Program-made: the position numbers and the translations under genes | The notes under the pieces: model-generated | The model's input: only the letters and a program-made list of their open reading frames with translations | Told to the model about the DNA's origin: nothing | The model's database searches: none | Assembly: GCA_031213475.1 (NCBI GenBank) | Contig: JARUPZ010000025.1 | Location: 5,281,676-5,345,675, forward strand | Reading direction: 5' to 3' | DNA from: Nereocystis luetkeana | Lineage: Eukaryota; Sar; Phaeophyceae; Laminariales; Laminariaceae | DNA length: 64,000 nucleotides | Shown: positions 1 through 11,946 of the stretch, one piece after another | Layout: each line of letters starts with the position of its first letter | Numbering within the stretch: position 1 is the stretch's first letter

Positions 1-3000
1 TGCCAGCGCGCTGACCCAGCGGACTGAATGGGCGGAAACCGAGTTTGCAGCATCGGTAGGCACGCTCCACGAAAACAATGGAGACCTGTCATCCGCCGCC
101 ACGTTCCACAAGTCGCTGCCGTACGACAGCCTCGGACAGGTGCAACAGAAAGAGAAGATTATTGATTTACCACTTTCGACTCGAACGCTTCATGCTGTTT
201 TTTTTTGTTTTTTTTGTTCTCACATTAACTCACAATTCAATGCAGTCCGTGGTCGCAGGACAGGCTCCAATAACTCTGGAGTGGAAGAAATACCTCAAGT
301 AAAAACAGAGGCAAAAAAAAAAACAAAAAACAGGCATACGCACTCCACCACTGCGGACACCAGGGAAGCAAAAAGGAGACTATTAATAGCAGACAAAAAC
401 CTAAAAAAAGAAGAGGAAGCTAAGCAAAACAAAAACAAAAACAAAACTAAAACAGACGCAGATAGCAAAACGCGAAAAAAAGGCAAGGCAAAACGGACCA
501 TACTAACAAAGACACAAAGAGGTACAAACGGGAATGAAAGAAAAATGAAAACAAAGAAGGGACAAAAAAGCGATAATCACGGGCGGGGGGGAAAGAAAAT
601 ACCAAAGGCAGGCACTGGAGCATACAGACACGCAAAGTTGCCCAGATGGCACCATGCTAGTTACTTGGGTCCCAAAGAAAGGAGTGCCTCATGACGATGA
701 TGGCCATAACCAGGCTTCAGTCTGTTGGGCAGACCGCCTCCCCTCCCCCCCCCCGCCATTCCCCCTCGTCCCCCTTTCGCCCCCCCCCTCTTCCCTGTCA
801 TTCTGCACACTCGCGTTGGCGTCAACGGCTGTGGTCGTGGTCGCAGCTATTCTATGCCGTTCTGCCGATGCCTCCTTCTCATCTGTATGCCATTTCCGCA
901 TGAAGGCCTCCGCCCCTTCCTCGACCCGTTGGAACCATCTGCCGGCTTTCTGTGCTGTCTCGCGCCACCCTTCGAGCTTGATGCCGAACTCCTTGAGGTC
1001 CTCCTCAAGGTACCTCATCCAGTCCCACTCCTGTCCTCCGGAGTAACCCTTTCCCCCAACCATCTCCCCAAACATCACCCTCCTCGGCAGACGCTCCTCT
1101 CCCATTCGTGTCACTAAGCCCGCAAACAAGAGCCTACGTCTGCGTACCGTCGTCTCAACGCTTTCAGATGTTGTCCTGAGAAGCGCGCTAGCATAGGATA
1201 GAATGTGGTCTTCGCGCTTTCGTTTTCGCCACCCGATGCATCGGAGGAGCATCTTGTGGTGGACCTCCCGTAGCCTACCGTAATCAGTCTTGCTCGGGCT
1301 CCAAGTAACGCAACCGTAGAGCAACGTTTCGATCACCTCGGCTCTCAGCATTCGCACCTTCAGGCGTAGGCGCACACCCGGGCGGTCATAAATTTCCATC
1401 TTATACCGTCCGAAGCATGCCCATGCCCTCTGGAGTCGACGCGTTACCTCGACACTTCTGCCCGTCCAATCTGCGCTGATAGCCCCGCCCAGATACACAA
1501 ACTCGGTCGTTTGTTTGTACACTTGGCCGGCGGCGGTGATGGTGAACGGCACGTTCCCCCCATCTTTCGTTCGCAGACACATTATCTCCGTCTTGGCCTC
1601 CGAGACCGTCAGGCCGAAAACGGCACATGCAGACACGATCACCGTCATCATCCTCTCCAGGCCGTTGGGTGATCTCGATACTATGCCTGCATCGTCGGCA
1701 TAGAGCATAGCCCACAGTGTCTGGGCCTCTTTATCATTCCCCTGTCCGTCGGCGTGCCCGACCCGTGCCTTCCCCCTCTTCTTTTTCTTCTTCTCCTGCT
1801 TTTGTTGGAGTTGCACCAAGCTGTCCGTGATGGCTTTATCAGCAGCGAAACGTTTCTCCGCCACACGCAGCACCGCTGTAAAAAACATGTTGAACAACAA
1901 TGGCGCGAGCACACACCCTTGCCGTAGGCCCTGTTTCACGTCGAACATATCTGAGCACTCGCCGTCATCCAGCCGCACGCATGCTCGCATGCCGTCGTGG
2001 AATTGGCGGATAACGGTGAGCATTCTAGGTGGCACCCCAAAGCGAGCCAAGACAGCCCACAGGAGGGTTCGGTCGACGGAGTCGTAGGCTTTGGTGAGGT
2101 CGACAAAGCACATGAAGAGCGGAGTGTCCTTCTTCCTTGCCAATTCCTGCAAGCGTCGCACCACGAACATCATGTCGACCGTCGATCGTTCGGGCCTAAA
2201 GCCACACTGCTCCTCCGGCAGGATGCCTTCACGTTCGCAATAGTCGCTGAGTCGGCGCGCGATGACTTTGAGGAGCACTTTGCCGGCATGCGCGACTAGG
2301 GAAATGCCACGATAGTTACCACACTCCGTCCTGTCTTTCTTCTTGTGCAGCACCTTAATCGTTGCATCCTTCCATTGCTGCGGCACGACCCCTCCCCTCC
2401 ACACAGCGACGATAATCTCGTAGAAGCTTCCCAAGGTGTCCGAGTCTCCCTCGTCGGCCAGGACCTTCAGAAGTTCAGCTGGGAGACCATCAGGCCCAAC
2501 CGCCTTGCGGTTCGCCATCGCCCTGATCGCGTCTTCCACCTCGTATCTAGACGGGACGTCGTCCAGCGGACTGCACGAGGGCCAGACCTTGAGCTCATCG
2601 ACGATAGTCGGATCGAGGGTCGATGACCTTGTGTTTAGCAGCTTATGGAACCACCTTACCCATCGTTCCCGGATGAGGCCTACGTCTCGTAGTAATCTAC
2701 CTTCCTCGTCCCTGATGTACTGCGAATGGAAAGTCCTCTTTCCTTCCACATTCATCCCCTTAAGGTGCTTGTAGAACCCAAACTGATCACCTTCTTGGAT
2801 ACGCCTTTCGAGTTGACGGACGTATTCCTCGAAGAACTTCTGCACTCCGTCCGTCCTCGCACGTTTGAGCTGTTTAGTGGCAATCTTCACAGCTTTTCGC
2901 AGATTTTTGTCTTCCGGGTTAGCACGTAGTTGCGTCCTCGCATTTTCCTTCTCCTGCCATCGTGAGTGCACCTCTGCTTTTACCTCTTCGGGCGTACACC

Positions 3001-6000
3001 AGCCCAGCGGCCCTTGTTTTCGACTGGTATGAGGTGCTAGTTTAGCAGCAGTCGACAGCACGGTCTCCACTAGAGCAGTTGCCTTATCATCGACACTCCC
3101 AATTGTACCAGGCGGTGGGGGGGTAAGTTTGGTTATCTCCCTATTGAGGTCCGCTCGGAGACCGGGGTCTGCCATCAACCGTTGTAGATTAATAGCTCGT
3201 TTTCCGCTGCCTGCTTTTACCCTCCGATTCGGCGCGAACCGACCCAAGAGGTGAATATTGCAGACCACGAGGTTGTGGTCAGATTCATGCCGATCCTCTG
3301 GGGGTTTCCGTACTGTCATGTTGCGGACCAGGCGTCGATCAACTTGCCGAGTAAGGATGTAGTCTAGCCTACACTGACCCTTCCCGGAGTTTGGAGACTG
3401 GAAAGTGTACGACACTCCGCGAGTAGGTGTGGCAAAGAACGTGTTGAGGAGCGCAAGCCTGTTGTCATCTGCAAGGAGGAGTAGTCGCTCTCCGTTGTTG
3501 TTCAATTCATCGCGCCCGTATTTACCCATCACCTTACTGCCGGCACATCCGCTCTCTCGCTTGCCGGTGCGAGCATTTGCATCCAAGAGTACAAGTAGGT
3601 GATCCCCACTTGGGACCCCCGAGACGACTTTGTTCAGTTCGTTCCAGATTTGATCTTTCTCGCGAACGGGTGCATCCAGTATCGGCGCATAGCCGACAAC
3701 AAAAGAAACAGCATTTGATTTGCCCTCAAGTTGAATGCGAACTTTCATCAGTCTGGCACTAACGCACTCCACCTCGAGACCATCCTTGCCCACACCTGCC
3801 ACAATAGACTCCCTGACAGCTAGTCCTACACCATGGGTGCCCTTCCTCTCGTATTTGCTGCCGTCTGCTCCCGAGCAAAAAATCGTGTATCCAGCTGCTG
3901 TGAACGTGCTATGCCCGTCTCGCCTAGTCTCTTGGAGACCTACGACATCGCATCCTAGTTCCTGGCATACCTTCATGATGACCTCGCTGTGGCCGATGCC
4001 ATTTTTGCCGTTGAAGGCGAGTGTGCGAACATTGAACGTACCCACGACGAGTTTCCCAGCTCTGTACCTAGCCCTAGCATCTGAGCGTAACCTTCGAGCT
4101 TCTCTGCGACCTTTCCGACCTTGCCTCCTCTTCTTCCGTGCAGCGTGTTTTTTCTCCTCTACCCTCCGCTTTTCCCAGGCGGTGGGTTTCTTCCGTTCCG
4201 TGTTTTTTCGCCCGGCCCGGTTCGTGCCGAGGTTCCGACGTGCTGGGGGCAGCAATCCCAACGCGCCTCGACGACCATCATCTCCTAGATGACGTCGAAT
4301 GGGGTGCTTACTCACGTGGATCCTAGCCTCTCTTCTCCGTTCGCTACGAGTTCCACGCTTTCCGCGACGGTGATACGACACGGCTACCGCAGGCAATACT
4401 GCCGCGTGGAAAAAATCCGCGAGAAAATTTTCCGCCATATCGCTGGCCATCACCGCCGGCTCGACCATGCTCGAACGCTAGTTAGACGCGCAAGCAAGGT
4501 CAAGGCCGCGCTCCACTGGGAGCTCTAGCACGTGTTGGGGAAGCCGCAGGCCGGAGCTCCACCCCGGCTGGGGAGCAGCCGAGGGAGGAATCTAGTATGT
4601 CAGAGAGTCGTTGCCGTTGTTTATACTGTTTTAGAGTAAGGAAAGCACGCCAGTTTGTTCGGGTGGCACCCTCGACAGAGTAATGGTGCATGCTGGTTAC
4701 TACTGCTGTATAAGAGGTATTCTCCAAAGGCCAAGGGAAGGGCCAAGGGAAGAGGGAACAGCGGAATACTACAATATGAGGGGGTCATAAGTTCGGCCAG
4801 AAGCATGTTGACTGACGGGCCCACTCGAGCGATGGAATTACGGACAGTTCGTTCGATCATATCTGTGTTTTACTATTCAATACGCCGCCGAACCCTACAA
4901 TAGTCATTAACAATGTTCATTGTGCTGCCTGCGAATTTATGATGGGGTACAGAGTTGTAAAGTGTGTTTGTCCTAGACTATGTAGGTGACGTGGTTTTTA
5001 CACTGACAGTTAATTTTTTCCTTGGAAACGGCATCCACCCGCATGAAACGGTGTAAGCGTATACCCCACTCGACGACATAGTAGCGATTTCCAATATCTA
5101 ACGTCGCCAGTGACCCACTCTAGGCTGAACACAACAACCACCTTTCTGAAATGTCGTATAGTATATGGCCAATAGCAACCTTGGCAATCAAGACTTTGCG
5201 TTCGGATGGCCCAACGATTTACCCAGATGTTTCGTGCCAAAGGTAATGTGTGCACCAGTTTATGGCTATTTTTCTCTGGCATTTGTATGATACCTACTAA
5301 CCCTTGTGTTCGGTTCCTCACGCGTGGTGTGCCATTTGAATGCTGCTTCGTTCATCCTTGCGATATTCCAGGTCGACAGCGAGGCCTTTGACGCTCTTAT
5401 CGAGTGCGTCGCCGAAGGAGATTTTGACACGTGCGAGCAGGTGCCGGCCGGAGACGACGACGGCTTCCTAGTCAACCCCCTCGGGGGTATCGCAGTAGAC
5501 ATGGCAGGAGCTTCCGGGTACGTAAATGCTCTGCAACTTGGAGTATTTTGACCATCGTCCATCATTCTAAAGGCGTTGTTGGCAAGCTTTTTGCCGATCT
5601 GTGAATCAAGACACGGCTGAAAGATGAGGAAAATCGCTGACGCTGTGCTCAGCAGTATCAAACTCGGTCAGGACGCCATAAGCAAACACGTATAGACGCC
5701 AACAATTTAAAATGTCGAGAGTGACTATACCGATCGCAAGATCCGACCACGGTCGACCACGAGTGTAGTATTTCAGCGACAGCAATCCTTGTTCCGATAG
5801 CCAACGTTCGGCATGAAATATATGACGCACACTGTATCGATCCCAGCGGGTTTGCCGTTGATCGAGTGGCCCATGGATGTATACAACTCGGCCCCTAGAT
5901 GTATTGTCAGCGGCATAGTATTATATGACGACAATGCTCAACATATACCGGCTACCACACCGTTCGACCGTCTTACTGACACCCTGGTTCGCGTCATTCC

Positions 6001-9000
6001 CCCTCGTCTGTCGTCCGTCCCGCACCCCGCTGGCCCCTTCGCTGGTATTTCCCCGGGTCCATTACACCCGTCCGTATGTCAAACAATATACCGTGGACAA
6101 CTCTCACCCTCGCCATCGGCTCCACCCCGTGCTCAACGGTGACTGCGATGTTCGTGTCGGCACCCTACGGTTGTATGCTATATCATATTTGCTTCGGTTT
6201 CGTCATCGGCACTGCGTTCATCGCTGTTCGGGAACTGCGGGTGTTCCCCACAGCCCCGCCTTAACCATACCAAGCGCTTCACTGCTCAACTCTGAGGACC
6301 TGGTAAGCCGCGGTCGTTCCTGGAGTTAGAGGGCGTTGCTGTTTGATGAAGAGGTCATGTAGCGAAACGTTGCGTTTGGCACCCGAACAGGAGTCCGCCG
6401 TTGATTTACCTTGTCGATACTGTTGTTGGTCGACATAAAGCCTTGCCAACTTTGTTTCGTCCGTCCCGCACGAGAGTGTTCCACGTGCGTTCGGTCCGAT
6501 GACATCTAAGACGCTCCTCAACCGGATCGAACGCGTTGTATCCATAACACGTCAGGCTGCTCAAATGGCTGAACTGTACTGGATGGCCCTGACGAGGGAC
6601 GTACCCTTCTCCCAATACGGTGAAGACCGCGCAACTGTGGAGGCAGCAGGTAATACGCATCTATTCATCTATTTAGGTTGCAGCTTGTAGCAGAATACTA
6701 CGTCCGTGTATGTAGACATGACGTTACCTGCAGGGAGAGTTCACTTCATTCTCTTTGCTATGAGAGATGGCATCGCAGATGCAGTGTGCTCGATAATGGG
6801 CTGAGACCAAAAGATGCCTCGATATTTCCAAGGCGATGCTTATTGTGAGTGGGTTGTACTTTATTGTACAAATATAATAAGTTACATTTAGTTTCACAAA
6901 AGTACCATTTTCAGCATATATATCCCATTTGGAACAGATTCGTATCCCAGCCATTGCTGCACTGCGCGGGTGTGAAATCTATATATATCGGCACGCATAG
7001 AAGGAATCTGTATAGTGTGTGTTTGTTGTGGGGGGTGCTATTGGCAATGCCACATTCCCTCGTGAGTGTGGGTAGGCGCAATATACACTAAGCTACATAA
7101 TCCTAACTTACTGTTCTCATGATGTCCGCTGCTGCCCGTTCGTTCTGAACGTTGGATAATTGACAGACAACTTGGCCACCATGCCGGGTTTCGCCGACAT
7201 GAATATGGTGGCCGTCGGGCCGGATGGCAGAGCCGACCCACAGACACAGCTCTTCCGGTCGTCAGCGCTCGGAGTCGAGACAGGACCCTTCGTTTCCCAG
7301 GTGCTGTATGCCATCGGACTTGGAGTCTGCAATTGTTCAAGCCTCCGTTACCGAGTTCGCCTGCTGTCGTTGATTTGCCTTTCTATGCCTTGTTAATATT
7401 TTGTATCAAGACATCGGTTCGCCGTTGGAGAGTATTTGACGTTAATGATGGCAGCGTGAAAAAAAGCAAAGCTTACTTCCATGCCCACATGTATGCCGGT
7501 ACACCGTTGGTTGCGTTTTCAGTGATTTCGGCTTGGCGATGCGGTAGAATATTTACTGTTCGCCTGGGATGAATCGTTTCAAATTTGACGTACAATTTTA
7601 AGGATGTCTTTGACACGTAGAGGGTGTACCCTACTAATCTACCCCGTTCCTCGATGCTATGGTCGCTTCCCGCCGATTGGCCTCAACCAGCTTCTGGTGA
7701 AGGACTTCACCATCGACTCCATCACGGTCAAAGCTCAGCTGACGACATTCGCACCTGGAGTAGACTACATGGCCGATTACGACGAATGGCTCTTCATACA
7801 GGTTAGCCTATCCGTCAAATTACGTCGACCGTGAAACGACGCGTTCGCCACGAACCACGCGCGTGAGAGCTGGTGAACGCTAGCCGTTTCATAGATTATT
7901 CTGGTCAGCTCTTTGTACAGTACTCCATCGCTGGTACATAGATTTTCCAACAATGACGTCGTGCACCCCGTGGGATGGTACTTGATAGAGCCCATACATT
8001 TATCTCTAGAACGGATTTTTATTGCTGTTCGGATCCTATGACACTACAACAGCAAGAACGAAAAGGCGCGCAACCGCAATGCGATCTTCGATATTCTTGT
8101 TGTCTGAAAAGCAGGGAAAATTGAACAACTGCTTACTCAACCGCACTGCAAGCACGAACATGCCCACTGAAGTACCGATCGAACGCTGAGAGCTTTAATT
8201 TCACACGATCATGGCAATTGAAATGGCAGGTTCTATACCGCTCACGTGCTTGTTTGAACCACTCAATGCAGCGGGGCGATGATCATATGCGAAGTCACAC
8301 GATGCCTTTTTTCGTCATAACCTCCAACTCATGCTCGATTCGTTTGCAGAACGGTGGCAAACCTGACTCGCCGGAGGAGGTAGACCCCGTGAAGCGGTAC
8401 ATCAGAAGCGCCCGCGACCTTGCGACCACGTCAGCTACCGATACCATCAACACGTGAGAATACCGTACTTTGTTCGCGCGGCATGTCCTACTAGTAAATT
8501 TGAAGCCTTAAGATTCACTACCTGGCAACCGCTATTTTATCCGCCGCGAGAGTCTGAAACGTCAACCCTTGATTGCACCTGCCCACCGACGATGATATGA
8601 AATCATGCCAACGCCCGCAAGCTATTTTGTGTCACCAAGGTGCACGTGATCTCATATATAATAGAGCACATATTTCAAAGCAGACGAAATGCATCTGTGT
8701 TGAGTCAGTATTCACGTTCAACCATCTGACGACCAACCGTTACTGTGTGCAGGGAGGCTTACCGAGCTGCACTGATTCTTATCGAAGAAGGAGCCATCAG
8801 CCGTCCTGGTTTCAACGGTCCGTACACAGAAAACGGCCGCCAGGTCGGTTTCGTCAACTACGGCACCTCCCACATTATGAGGCTTGTCGGAACCGGCGAA
8901 CTGGCTCAGAGGGCCTCGTGGTACCAGAAGTGGAACGTGCACTTGTTTGCCCGTCCGGAGGTGAGGCGTCATTGCGTCGGCAATAGTCGCTGAAAAACAC

Positions 9001-11946
9001 GATCGGCGTTGGGAGGAACACAAATATATAATTGGTGGGGGTCTTGTATAGCCTCATCTAGAACGTGAAGCTTAGATACATTGTACAGTACTCCTCACGA
9101 ACCATCCCCCAGCCGAGGTATATCTTGAGGACGAGATGTAACTATGTCTTGCTATCTCAACAGGGTTGGGTAAACCCCCAGTCGACGACCACGCCGGTCT
9201 GACTAGAGTGGCCAGGATATGCTTTTCGTTGTTATAGCGCGCCTAACGACGCTCGAAACAAGATCCATCATCATTCCGTTGCCGACCAAAACAAAATGAT
9301 GTCCTAATCCGCGCTGTCTTCCAGGCACAACGGCCTCTTGACGATATGATTGAAAATTAAAAGCCGTCTGTCCGAGTGTGATGTATGCTGTCGCAAAGAT
9401 TGCATGGTGGCTAACTCCACCATCGAAAACACCTGCCCCCTTTCACCTCGTCAAATCGTATCTGTTGGGTTGTGGGACATGACAGGCCGTCGGTGGAACG
9501 CTCCACAATGTCCTAAACGGCGACCTCGATGTAGAATTCCCCGACTCGCTTCTCAACAACAGGCGGTTGCTGAGGCGCGTGGCGCGACGCAACAGGCAAA
9601 CCACCGGGCAGCGACGCAGGCGCCCGCGCACTTTTCTTCTCCCCCAGGTGAACTTCATATACGACTTGCATAGGTTGTAACAAAACAAACTTAATTCTGA
9701 ACCGTAAGACGCGATAGTTTATCCACTGGAAAAGCGATCTCTAGGTCCCAGACGATTATGCAATCTACCGAGGTTTAATGCGATTGAAACTTCATCTGAT
9801 ATTGCTTGGGTCGACATCGCATTTCAGGCGTATTGCCTGTCTTTCTTGGCATCTCAAACTTCATGCGACAAGGGCTTGACTCATGTCTCAACATTTCAAG
9901 ATATCAACGATATATTACCTGCACAATATACACGATCCGTCACGTATCCGCAGGGTTCAACCGGGCTCGAACCCTGCTTAAAAAATTACGTTTGCGAGGG
10001 CAAAGATGAATTCTGCGTTAAACAATTGCAATCTGTCGATTTTTTGTCTTCGACGAGACAATAGACGACGTCAAACGTGCACATTTATACGTCGATTGAG
10101 CAGACCATTAGACGGGAAGCTAGCGCAGTCTCCGTTAGTTAATGTGTTCCACTCTGGATAACACTGCCGTGGGTTCGCTTCGTTTTCACAGGCTGTTAAC
10201 GAGGGGTCGCCAACTCACCCTTCTTACCCCTCTGGGCACGCTGTCCAGAACGGCGCCTTCGCCACTGTGCTCAAGGTGAGTCACTGCTGTCCCGTCTACC
10301 ACACGTGTTCCGATAACAGCGAAACAGCGATGGTTGTATGTGAATCACTGTTGGGAAAGGACGAAGCAGCAGGGATAACAGGTCCAAATAACCCACGGAA
10401 CTGGAGTCAACGTATGGTTTTAGTTGCTGGCTTTCTGTCGCATACTCCGATATTGTTTCAAGTCTGGGCGCCCGGTCATTTTATTCACGCCATGAATTGC
10501 CTCTCATCGCTGATTTGTTGTTTCAAATTATCGTTAGTCATGTAACTGATCTACCGTCTCCCTTAGGCAGAGCCGTCGAGAAACACTCAATGATCACATT
10601 GGTCGCATCGGAAACGTCGTACGAACAGTAGCGTCATAATATCACTGCCTGACCGAATGCTAACCAGCCAGCAGTTAGTTGATGTCGGTATCACATCTCG
10701 GTCGTCGGCTGAAAAATGTTTGATAGCGCACTAACAAACGAAATGCATTCATCGTTGTCCGCACACCAGTGTTTAATATGGCACATGCATACTAAATAGT
10801 ATGTGTTGTGGTTGAGATCGCGGCGGACCTGTAATCACAGTGCGACGTCAAACGTTCGAGATTTTCACGTGGTGTCCTGTTTACGTCGTCATTAAAACAC
10901 CGCGGAATCGTCCCAAACCTGCAAATGTTTGCTCGTTGTGATTCCAAATCATACCCTCGTGCCTTCTCTGTTTCTCCGGTCGGGGTTAAGCAAGGCATAG
11001 TGATGCGAAAGAGAAACCAGCACTGCTGATCCACTCAGCGCCATTGGAAGACTGCAGAACGTTTTCATTTTGAAGATTATGTTTGTTACATCTGCCTCAA
11101 CCCGTCACCTTGTACCACAGGCACTTGTCGGACTGGAGCGTGGCGCTTCGTGCTTCAGCAACCCCGTTGTCCCGGACGATGAAGGGTTGACCCTTCTGCC
11201 CTACACTGGCGACGAATGCCTGACGTACGAGGGAGAGATCAACAAATTGGCCGTCAACGTCGCATTCGGCAGGTAAATAGAGAGTAAGGGACTTTGTTGG
11301 GAGCGATTGGAACCACCGATCATACCCGCCCGTACTACCACGTCTATTTGGCGTCTTTCTCTAGTCAAATATTTCGTATTTCGTGCGTGGCATAGTGCCC
11401 AATGAATCGAACCAACCGTAACGAGCGTTGCCCTTGTTCTGCTTGCTGTGCTGGGGAATGAAGGCAGATGATGGGTATTCACTGGAGGATGGACGGTCAA
11501 GAAGGATTACTCCTCGGCGAGATGGCCGGTGTCCGTATCCTGCAGCAGGTGAGAGACCGCACGCACCTAAGACGCCTACTTACGAATAAAAGGTTACATT
11601 TTACCTTACATAGGTACAGCGAAGGGCATGAACAAAAGTGCTACTGCGCTGGCGTACATTGCCGCTGCTGCTGCTAGCTTCTGCTCCTCCTGGACTGTGT
11701 TACCGTTGCTCTTGTTGGGCATGCTGCTCATGTACTACTTTTGATTGGTAAGTGTGATCAACTGATCATTGTTCCTTGCGTATCCCGTATTATCGATTGC
11801 AGGAGGCCGTGGCATTCCCAGAGAACGAGCCCTACGAGTTCCGCCTGATGTCCGGCCAGACGATCCGACTAGAAACCGACGGGTCTTTCTTCGTCGACAA
11901 CCAGAGGTGCAGCGGTGACGCGTTCATGGGCGCTGACCTGTGCTAA
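1..11946 (+). CDS. Vanadium-dependent haloperoxidase (bromoperoxidase type), gene A, 5'-partial, 13 exons visible
   Basis: Secreted enzyme family that uses vanadate and H2O2 to oxidise bromide or iodide. Exons by GT-AG sites and by agreement with two paralogues here: <1-139, 5372-5517, 6254-6302, 6556-6649, 7167-7300, 7691-7801, 8350-8453, 8753-8960, 9486-9647, 10192-10275, 11121-11272, 11464-11548, 11803-11946 (TAA). Together they give about 536 residues; exon 1 lies left of the window. Seen in order: FHKSLPYDSLGQ (exon 2), the vanadate motif KWNVHLFARP (exon 9), SPTHPSYPSGHAVQNGAF with the PSGH catalytic histidine (exon 11), and AFGRQMMGIHWRMDG with the vanadate-binding Arg and the His ligand (exons 12-13). 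Cysteines in exons 3, 12 and 14 fit the disulphide pattern of secreted algal enzymes. Intron 2 carries an antisense LINE. No stops occur within the visible exons. The Br or I preference cannot be told from sequence. Confidence 0.93.
199..4621 (-). mobile_element. Full-length LINE (non-LTR retrotransposon) inserted antisense in intron 2 of gene A
   Basis: Intron 2 of gene A reads like intron 2 of gene B up to position 198 and resumes at about 4622; the material between is absent from B and C. On the minus strand it has a short 5' leader (4469-4621), one long open reading frame, and a roughly 490-base 3' UTR that is T-rich on that strand. It ends in an A-rich tail (the T-run at 199-216 on the plus strand), as expected for target-primed reverse transcription. 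No clear target-site duplication was found. The single APE-RT reading frame resembles RTE-like elements, but the clade is not certain. The uninterrupted frame suggests a recent insertion, after A and B split. Confidence 0.93.
689..4468 (-). CDS. LINE endonuclease-reverse transcriptase polyprotein (1259 aa, intact)
   Basis: Protein that nicks target DNA and copies the element RNA into the site. Residues 1-139 are strongly basic (many Arg and Lys) and may bind nucleic acid. Residues 140-410 are an APE-type endonuclease: GTFNVRTL, the LQETR glutamate near 180, LLDAN near 297, RLDYI near 369 and SDH at 396-398. Residues 640-1000 are the reverse transcriptase: GPDGLPAELL, GNYRGISL, CGFRPERST, the FVDLTKAYDSVDR aspartate near 790, KQGLRQGCVLAPLLFN and the YADD box at 923-926. 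A lysine-rich insert (about 889-902) sits just before YADD. The C-terminal part carries a LLYGCVTW-type segment and an RLLFAGLVTRMG-type segment usual in this group. The start is the first in-frame ATG after the 5' boundary. All visible catalytic residues are present. No separate ORF1 is seen. Confidence 0.95.
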   Translation of the reverse strand: MVEPAVMASDMAENFLADFFHAAVLPAVAVSYHRRGKRGTRSERRREARIHVSKHPIRRHLGDDGRRGALGLLPPARRNLGTNRAGRKNTERKKPTAWEKRRVEEKKHAARKKRRQGRKGRREARRLRSDARARYRAGKLVVGTFNVRTLAFNGKNGIGHSEVIMKVCQELGCDVVGLQETRRDGHSTFTAAGYTIFCSGADGSKYERKGTHGVGLAVRESIVAGVGKDGLEVECVSARLMKVRIQLEGKSNAVSFVVGYAPILDAPVREKDQIWNELNKVVSGVPSGDHLLVLLDANARTGKRESGCAGSKVMGKYGRDELNNNGERLLLLADDNRLALLNTFFATPTRGVSYTFQSPNSGKGQCRLDYILTRQVDRRLVRNMTVRKPPEDRHESDHNLVVCNIHLLGRFAPNRRVKAGSGKRAINLQRLMADPGLRADLNREITKLTPPPPGTIGSVDDKATALVETVLSTAAKLAPHTSRKQGPLGWCTPEEVKAEVHSRWQEKENARTQLRANPEDKNLRKAVKIATKQLKRARTDGVQKFFEEYVRQLERRIQEGDQFGFYKHLKGMNVEGKRTFHSQYIRDEEGRLLRDVGLIRERWVRWFHKLLNTRSSTLDPTIVDELKVWPSCSPLDDVPSRYEVEDAIRAMANRKAVGPDGLPAELLKVLADEGDSDTLGSFYEIIVAVWRGGVVPQQWKDATIKVLHKKKDRTECGNYRGISLVAHAGKVLLKVIARRLSDYCEREGILPEEQCGFRPERSTVDMMFVVRRLQELARKKDTPLFMCFVDLTKAYDSVDRTLLWAVLARFGVPPRMLTVIRQFHDGMRACVRLDDGECSDMFDVKQGLRQGCVLAPLLFNMFFTAVLRVAEKRFAADKAITDSLVQLQQKQEKKKKKRGKARVGHADGQGNDKEAQTLWAMLYADDAGIVSRSPNGLERMMTVIVSACAVFGLTVSEAKTEIMCLRTKDGGNVPFTITAAGQVYKQTTEFVYLGGAISADWTGRSVEVTRRLQRAWACFGRYKMEIYDRPGVRLRLKVRMLRAEVIETLLYGCVTWSPSKTDYGRLREVHHKMLLRCIGWRKRKREDHILSYASALLRTTSESVETTVRRRRLLFAGLVTRMGEERLPRRVMFGEMVGGKGYSGGQEWDWMRYLEEDLKEFGIKLEGWRETAQKAGRWFQRVEEGAEAFMRKWHTDEKEASAERHRIAATTTTAVDANASVQNDREEGGGERGTRGNGGGGEGRRSAQQTEAWLWPSSS

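Noticed and set aside
140-694. 184-codon Lys-rich plus frame near the left end
   Set aside because: It is the complement of the T-rich LINE 3' UTR and tail; low-complexity composition.
1827-4528. Many plus-strand open frames of 60-185 codons
   Set aside because: They lie opposite the intact LINE reading frame and are its shadows.
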